In this document: in pieces, positions 5,499 to 8,460 of the stretch
How the letters are laid out: each line of letters begins with the position of its first letter
How positions within the stretch are numbered: the stretch's first letter is position 1
Assembly (NCBI GenBank): GCA_030625925.1
Contig: DAOUPY010000042.1
Span: forward strand, 1 to 8,460
Length of the DNA stretch: 8,460 nucleotides
Source of the DNA: Fusobacteriaceae bacterium
Lineage (GTDB): Bacteria > Fusobacteriota > Fusobacteriia > Fusobacteriales > Fusobacteriaceae
Direction of reading: 5' to 3'
Translations under genes and position numbers: made by a program
The notes under the pieces: generated by a model
Seen by the model: only the letters and a program-made list of their open reading frames with translations
What the model was told of the DNA's origin: nothing
Database searches by the model: none

Positions 5499-8045
5499 TT
5501 ATATAAATAATGTTGAGAAAGACTCTTCAGAGTCTCCTAACATTGCTGCTACACCACCATATTCTATTTCATCTATTAATTCATCATGACTGAACCCCAT
5601 TACATCTACCGACATATCACAAGCTACAATCTTTCCACCATTATCCAAAAATATCTTCATCAATGAGGGCAACGTTTCTACATTTTTATCATGCATTACT
5701 TTTTTCATCATAAAAGTTCCCATCCCACCCATATTCATATTAGATAATTTTAATCTGTTCGGACCTTTTGGCATCATCATACCGAACATCTTGTCGATAA
5801 TTGATTTGTTTTTATTTTCAAAATTCTCCTTTCTCAGAGCATTTAAGCCCCAGAAAGTAAAGAACATAGTCACTTCTTTTTCCATGGCCAGTGCACCATT
5901 TGCAATAATAAATGAGGCCAATACCTTATCCATATCTCCAGAGAATACAATTATAGTCTGCTTATTCTTCGTAGTTTCTACAACCTTAACACCGTCTGTT
6001 CCTGCGGGCCCTCCCATAGTCTCAGCTCCTAATTTCTGCACTTGTGCTACGATATTTGATCCTACTTTGTCAGCACTGATAAACTTATTTCCAGTTTTTT
6101 CAGCCCATGTTTTGATATCTTTTCTAAATCCTAATTCAGATGAAGTTATCTTTAAGATATCTCCTACTTTTATCTCATCCATACTCTTCTTTGTTTTTAA
6201 AATCGGACCCGGGCAAGCTAACCCGCAAGCATCTATTTCAATGGTTTTAACATTTCCAAATGTTTTTTCCTCATTAATTAATTGTGACTCAGCTGTAAAT
6301 GGTTTATTTTCTATATGTTTAAATTCTGTAAATTCCGCTCCATCAAATATTCCGATATTAGATTGATTGTGGCTGGTCGGTTCCCATAATTTATATCCGC
6401 CATCTAAATTCAACGCTTTATACCCTAAATTCACTAACATTCTATAAGCTACATATCCTCTCAGCCCAACCTGACAATAAACGATATATGTTTTATCCTT
6501 ATCCAATTCACTGATTCTGCTTCTTAACTCTGCCAGATCTATATGGATCCCGCCAGGAATAGCTCCTAACTCCCTCTCATCTGCAGTTCTTATATCCAAT
6601 AACTCATACTTTTCTGTGGCTGCTAACTTTTCTACCTCATCTATTCTTACTACTTCAATATCTCTATTTATGATATTTTCGGCATAATATCCCAAGATAT
6701 TTACAGGGTCTTTACCAGAACTAAATGGAGGAGCATATGCTAACTCGAGATCCTGTAATTCTATAACATTTATCCCGCCTTTTATAGCCGTGGCAATTAC
6801 GTCAATTCTTTTGTCTACGCCTTTGTGTCCAATTCCTTGTGCTCCTAAAATCTTTCCTTCTAGAGTAAAAATGACTTTTAATGTCAATGGTGTAGCCCCT
6901 GGGTAATATTCGGCATTTGAATTTCTATTTATACTTGCAGTCAGATAATTTTTACCATAGATTAATCCAGACCTTTGTAGTGTTTTCTCATTTAATCCTG
7001 TCGCTGCTACGGTATAATCAAATGCTTTTAATATTGAGGTTCCCATAGTTCCATTATATGGCTGCTTATTAGGTCTGTCTAACATAACATCCGCTACCAA
7101 TCTCCCCTGCCTATTTGCAGGCCAGGCCAACGGGATATTGATCTCCTGTCCATTCATAAAGTTTTTAACTGTAACAGCGTCTCCTACTGCATAGATATCT
7201 TTTACAGATGTTTCCATATATTCATTTACTTTTATACCAAATCTTTCATGGATATCACATCCAGCTGATACAGCTAATGCAGTTTCAGGTCTTACCCCTG
7301 CTGCCAAGATGATTATTTCAGCTTTTACCTCTACTGAAGCTTCTTTTTCTCCGGCTTTTGCGATCTTAACGGTTGACGAATTTTCGCCGTCTACTATCTC
7401 AGTCACTCCATGTCCCAATAATAATTCTACATCGTGATCCTTCATATTTTGGTGAACTTGAGCTGCAATTTCTGAATCTACTGGGGCTAATACTTGTGGT
7501 GCAAATTCTACCACTGTAGTCTGCATATCTAACTCTACAAAATTTTCTGCTATCTCTATCCCGATAAATCCAGCTCCTACTACTACAGCTTTTTTTACAT
7601 TATTTTCTTTTATATGAGCTATTATCTTATCCATATCCTTCATATTTCTAAGGATAAATGCTCTAGGGGAAGCCGCTCCTTTGATAGGCGGCACAAATAC
7701 TTCTGCTCCTGGAGATAATAAAATTTTGTCATAAGATTCCTCGTAAGTTTTCCCTGTTCTAAGATCTTTTGCGATAACTTTTTTATTTTCTCTATCTATT
7801 CTTTGAACTTCTGTCTTTACTCTGACATCGATATTAAATCTAGAACGCATTCCCTCTACTGTCTGGACTAAAAGAACATCCCTGTCCTTGATAACTCCTC
7901 CAATATGATATGGCAGTCCGCAGTTTGCAAAGGAGATATATTCCCCTCTTTCAAACATAATTATTTCATTTTCTTCGCTTAACCTTCTAAGTCTTGCAGC
8001 TGCAGAAGCACCTCCGGCAACTCCTCCCACTATAAGAATTTTCAT
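5499..8045 (-). CDS. CoA-disulfide/persulfide reductase fused to rhodanese, TusA and DsrE2 domains
   Basis: FAD/NAD(P)H enzyme of the CoA-disulfide reductase and NADH-dependent persulfide reductase family, with sulfur-carrier modules attached; likely cytoplasmic. Modules over 848 residues: a reductase at 1-455 with FAD-binding GGVAGGASAA (7-16), single active cysteine C42 in SFANCGLPYH, NAD-binding GAGFIGIEIAEN (157-168), YAVGDA (285-290) and the LAYAPPFSSGKDPVN signature (435-449); a rhodanese domain at about 465-555 with C524 in CQVGLRG; a TusA domain at about 600-671 with C607 and C611 in ACGLACPGP; and a DsrE2-like domain at about 694-848 with a Met-rich stretch (753-784) and C809 in IVACDMS. 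All expected sulfur-carrying cysteines are present, suggesting relay of persulfide sulfur between modules. The ATG at 8045 follows AAAGGGGTGG by 5 nt; GTG at 8054 falls inside that site. A clear upstream promoter was not found. True substrate (CoA persulfide, polysulfide or disulfide) is not decided by sequence. Confidence 0.93.
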   Translation of the reverse strand: MKILIVGGVAGGASAAARLRRLSEENEIIMFERGEYISFANCGLPYHIGGVIKDRDVLLVQTVEGMRSRFNIDVRVKTEVQRIDRENKKVIAKDLRTGKTYEESYDKILLSPGAEVFVPPIKGAASPRAFILRNMKDMDKIIAHIKENNVKKAVVVGAGFIGIEIAENFVELDMQTTVVEFAPQVLAPVDSEIAAQVHQNMKDHDVELLLGHGVTEIVDGENSSTVKIAKAGEKEASVEVKAEIIILAAGVRPETALAVSAGCDIHERFGIKVNEYMETSVKDIYAVGDAVTVKNFMNGQEINIPLAWPANRQGRLVADVMLDRPNKQPYNGTMGTSILKAFDYTVAATGLNEKTLQRSGLIYGKNYLTASINRNSNAEYYPGATPLTLKVIFTLEGKILGAQGIGHKGVDKRIDVIATAIKGGINVIELQDLELAYAPPFSSGKDPVNILGYYAENIINRDIEVVRIDEVEKLAATEKYELLDIRTADERELGAIPGGIHIDLAELRSRISELDKDKTYIVYCQVGLRGYVAYRMLVNLGYKALNLDGGYKLWEPTSHNQSNIGIFDGAEFTEFKHIENKPFTAESQLINEEKTFGNVKTIEIDACGLACPGPILKTKKSMDEIKVGDILKITSSELGFRKDIKTWAEKTGNKFISADKVGSNIVAQVQKLGAETMGGPAGTDGVKVVETTKNKQTIIVFSGDMDKVLASFIIANGALAMEKEVTMFFTFWGLNALRKENFENKNKSIIDKMFGMMMPKGPNRLKLSNMNMGGMGTFMMKKVMHDKNVETLPSLMKIFLDNGGKIVACDMSVDVMGFSHDELIDEIEYGGVAAMLGDSEESFSTLFI

Positions 8046-8094
8046 AAAATCCACCCCTTTTGTTCTTATTTATTTTATTTATTTAAAAGTTCTT

Positions 8095-8208
8095 TCAACA
8101 TTTCATCAGCACTTCTTCATCAATTTCAAATTCATGTGAGCATGATTTTAAAATCGCCTGGGAACAGTTATATCCGCATTTATAATTTTCAATTGTTTTC
8201 TTTTCTAT
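8095..8208 (-). pseudogene. Truncated C_GCAxxG_C_C family protein remnant
   Basis: A 37-codon frame on the minus strand includes KCGYNCSQAILKS, followed by FEIDEEVLMK. This matches the N-terminal part of the C_GCAxxG_C_C family (small proteins with conserved redox or metal-binding cysteines, typically starting near G[FY]NCAQ and followed by a DEE-L helix), from memory of the family. A ribosome site, AGGAGGG, lies at 8218-8224, but the codon at the expected start is ATA (8208-8206). The frame ends at TGA (8097-8095), where the family normally continues for about 90 more residues. It appears to have lost its start and its C-terminal half. It sits 49 bp upstream of the sulfur reductase start, in the same direction. 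Confidence 0.5.
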
Positions 8209-8358
8209 TCTAAATTTCCCTCCTGAATTTTATACCTTCTAACACAAGCTGTCCGCATCATAAATTCGAAAACAGTGTTAAAGGTTTATTAATTTTTAAA
8301 ACTCCTTAAGTTTATAAAGTATTATATCGTTTTTTCTATGTTTTCCTTCATTATATAA
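8209..8358 (-). other. Decayed intergenic stretch with short coding-like scraps
   Basis: No intact gene. On the minus strand a frame open from 8285 to a TAG at 8207-8205 contains VFEFMMRTACVRRYK, with ATG codons at 8261 and 8258 but no ribosome site. Its stop overlaps the ATA start position of the following remnant, as in a tightly packed operon. An unused ribosome-like AAGGAG lies near 8302-8307 with no ATG after it. TATAAT occurs at about 8320-8325 without a good -35 box. I do not recognise the protein scraps. Confidence 0.3.
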
Positions 8359-8460
8359 TCAACCTTCCATTAACTGTATATTTTTCAGTATGGTTACTCT
8401 CTCTTCTTTTGTTATAATTTTTTCTATTAAAAATGACCCTATAAGATAAATTGTGATCAT
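8359..8460 (-). CDS. Possible C-terminal end of a gene entering from the right edge
   Basis: The minus strand is open from the window edge to TGA at 8361-8359. The 33 visible codons include FLIEKIITKEERVTILKN, an amphipathic, charged tail that looks like real protein, and A/T-rich third codon positions fit the neighbours. An ATG happens to lie exactly at 8460, but the frame probably continues beyond it. The family is not recognisable; a C-terminal helix of a small winged-helix regulator would fit but is only a guess. Confidence 0.3.
   Translation of the reverse strand: MITIYLIGSFLIEKIITKEERVTILKNIQLMEG

Noticed and set aside
5791..6366. Open frame of 191 codons on the plus strand inside the sulfur reductase gene
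   Set aside because: Antisense to the TusA and DsrE2 modules, no ribosome site and no family signature; the opposite strand carries clear conserved motifs.
8256..8285. In-frame TGA followed by Cys (around 8260) read as a possible selenocysteine codon
   Set aside because: No recognisable selenoprotein family, no visible bacterial SECIS hairpin directly after it, and another stop follows shortly; decay is the simpler reading.

Overview
The window is AT-rich and gene-dense, with clear Shine-Dalgarno sites (AAGGAGG-like), AGA/ATA-rich codon use and protein families typical of an anaerobic, fermentative, low-GC bacterium. The gene styles fit Fusobacteriota (for example Psychrilyobacter, Ilyobacter or Propionigenium relatives) better than Clostridia. 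That placement is an inference from protein and codon style only and is weak at genus level.

Left part (1-3575): an N-acetylglucosamine (GlcNAc) uptake and breakdown locus. nagB and nagA run leftwards as an operon; nagA leaves the window at base 1. nagE runs rightwards from the same 341-bp divergent control region. NagE (PTS IICB) would import GlcNAc as GlcNAc-6-phosphate, NagA removes the acetate, and NagB converts glucosamine-6-phosphate to fructose-6-phosphate plus ammonia. The nagBA promoter has both consensus hexamers (TTGACA-17-TATAAT), and the nagE promoter has an extended -10 and a leader of about 195 nt. The nagB-nagA gap carries an ACACAGA-type inverted-repeat element. A perfect 25-bp hairpin ends the nagE unit.

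Middle (3576-5498): a rightward gene for a membrane-bound diguanylate cyclase with an extracytoplasmic dCache-type sensor and a GGEEF catalytic domain, preceded by a possible 11-residue coupled leader ORF. A short coding-like tail in another frame follows it, and then a hairpin terminator shared with the convergent gene to its right.

Right part (5499-8460): a leftward gene of 848 codons encoding a four-module sulfur-handling protein: CoA-disulfide/persulfide reductase, rhodanese, TusA and DsrE2-like. Each module keeps its key cysteine. Upstream of it, about 400 bp holds only short broken reading frames. One is a recognisable N-terminal piece of a C_GCAxxG_C_C family redox protein that has lost its start codon and its C-terminal half. 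Another reading frame enters from beyond the right edge.

No tRNA, rRNA, CRISPR array, insertion sequence or complete mobile element was seen. The most interesting items are the four-domain sulfur-transfer fusion and the decayed redox gene beside it, the sensor cyclase with a substituted inhibitory site, and the non-coding inverted repeats. I did not find a clearly new multi-gene system.
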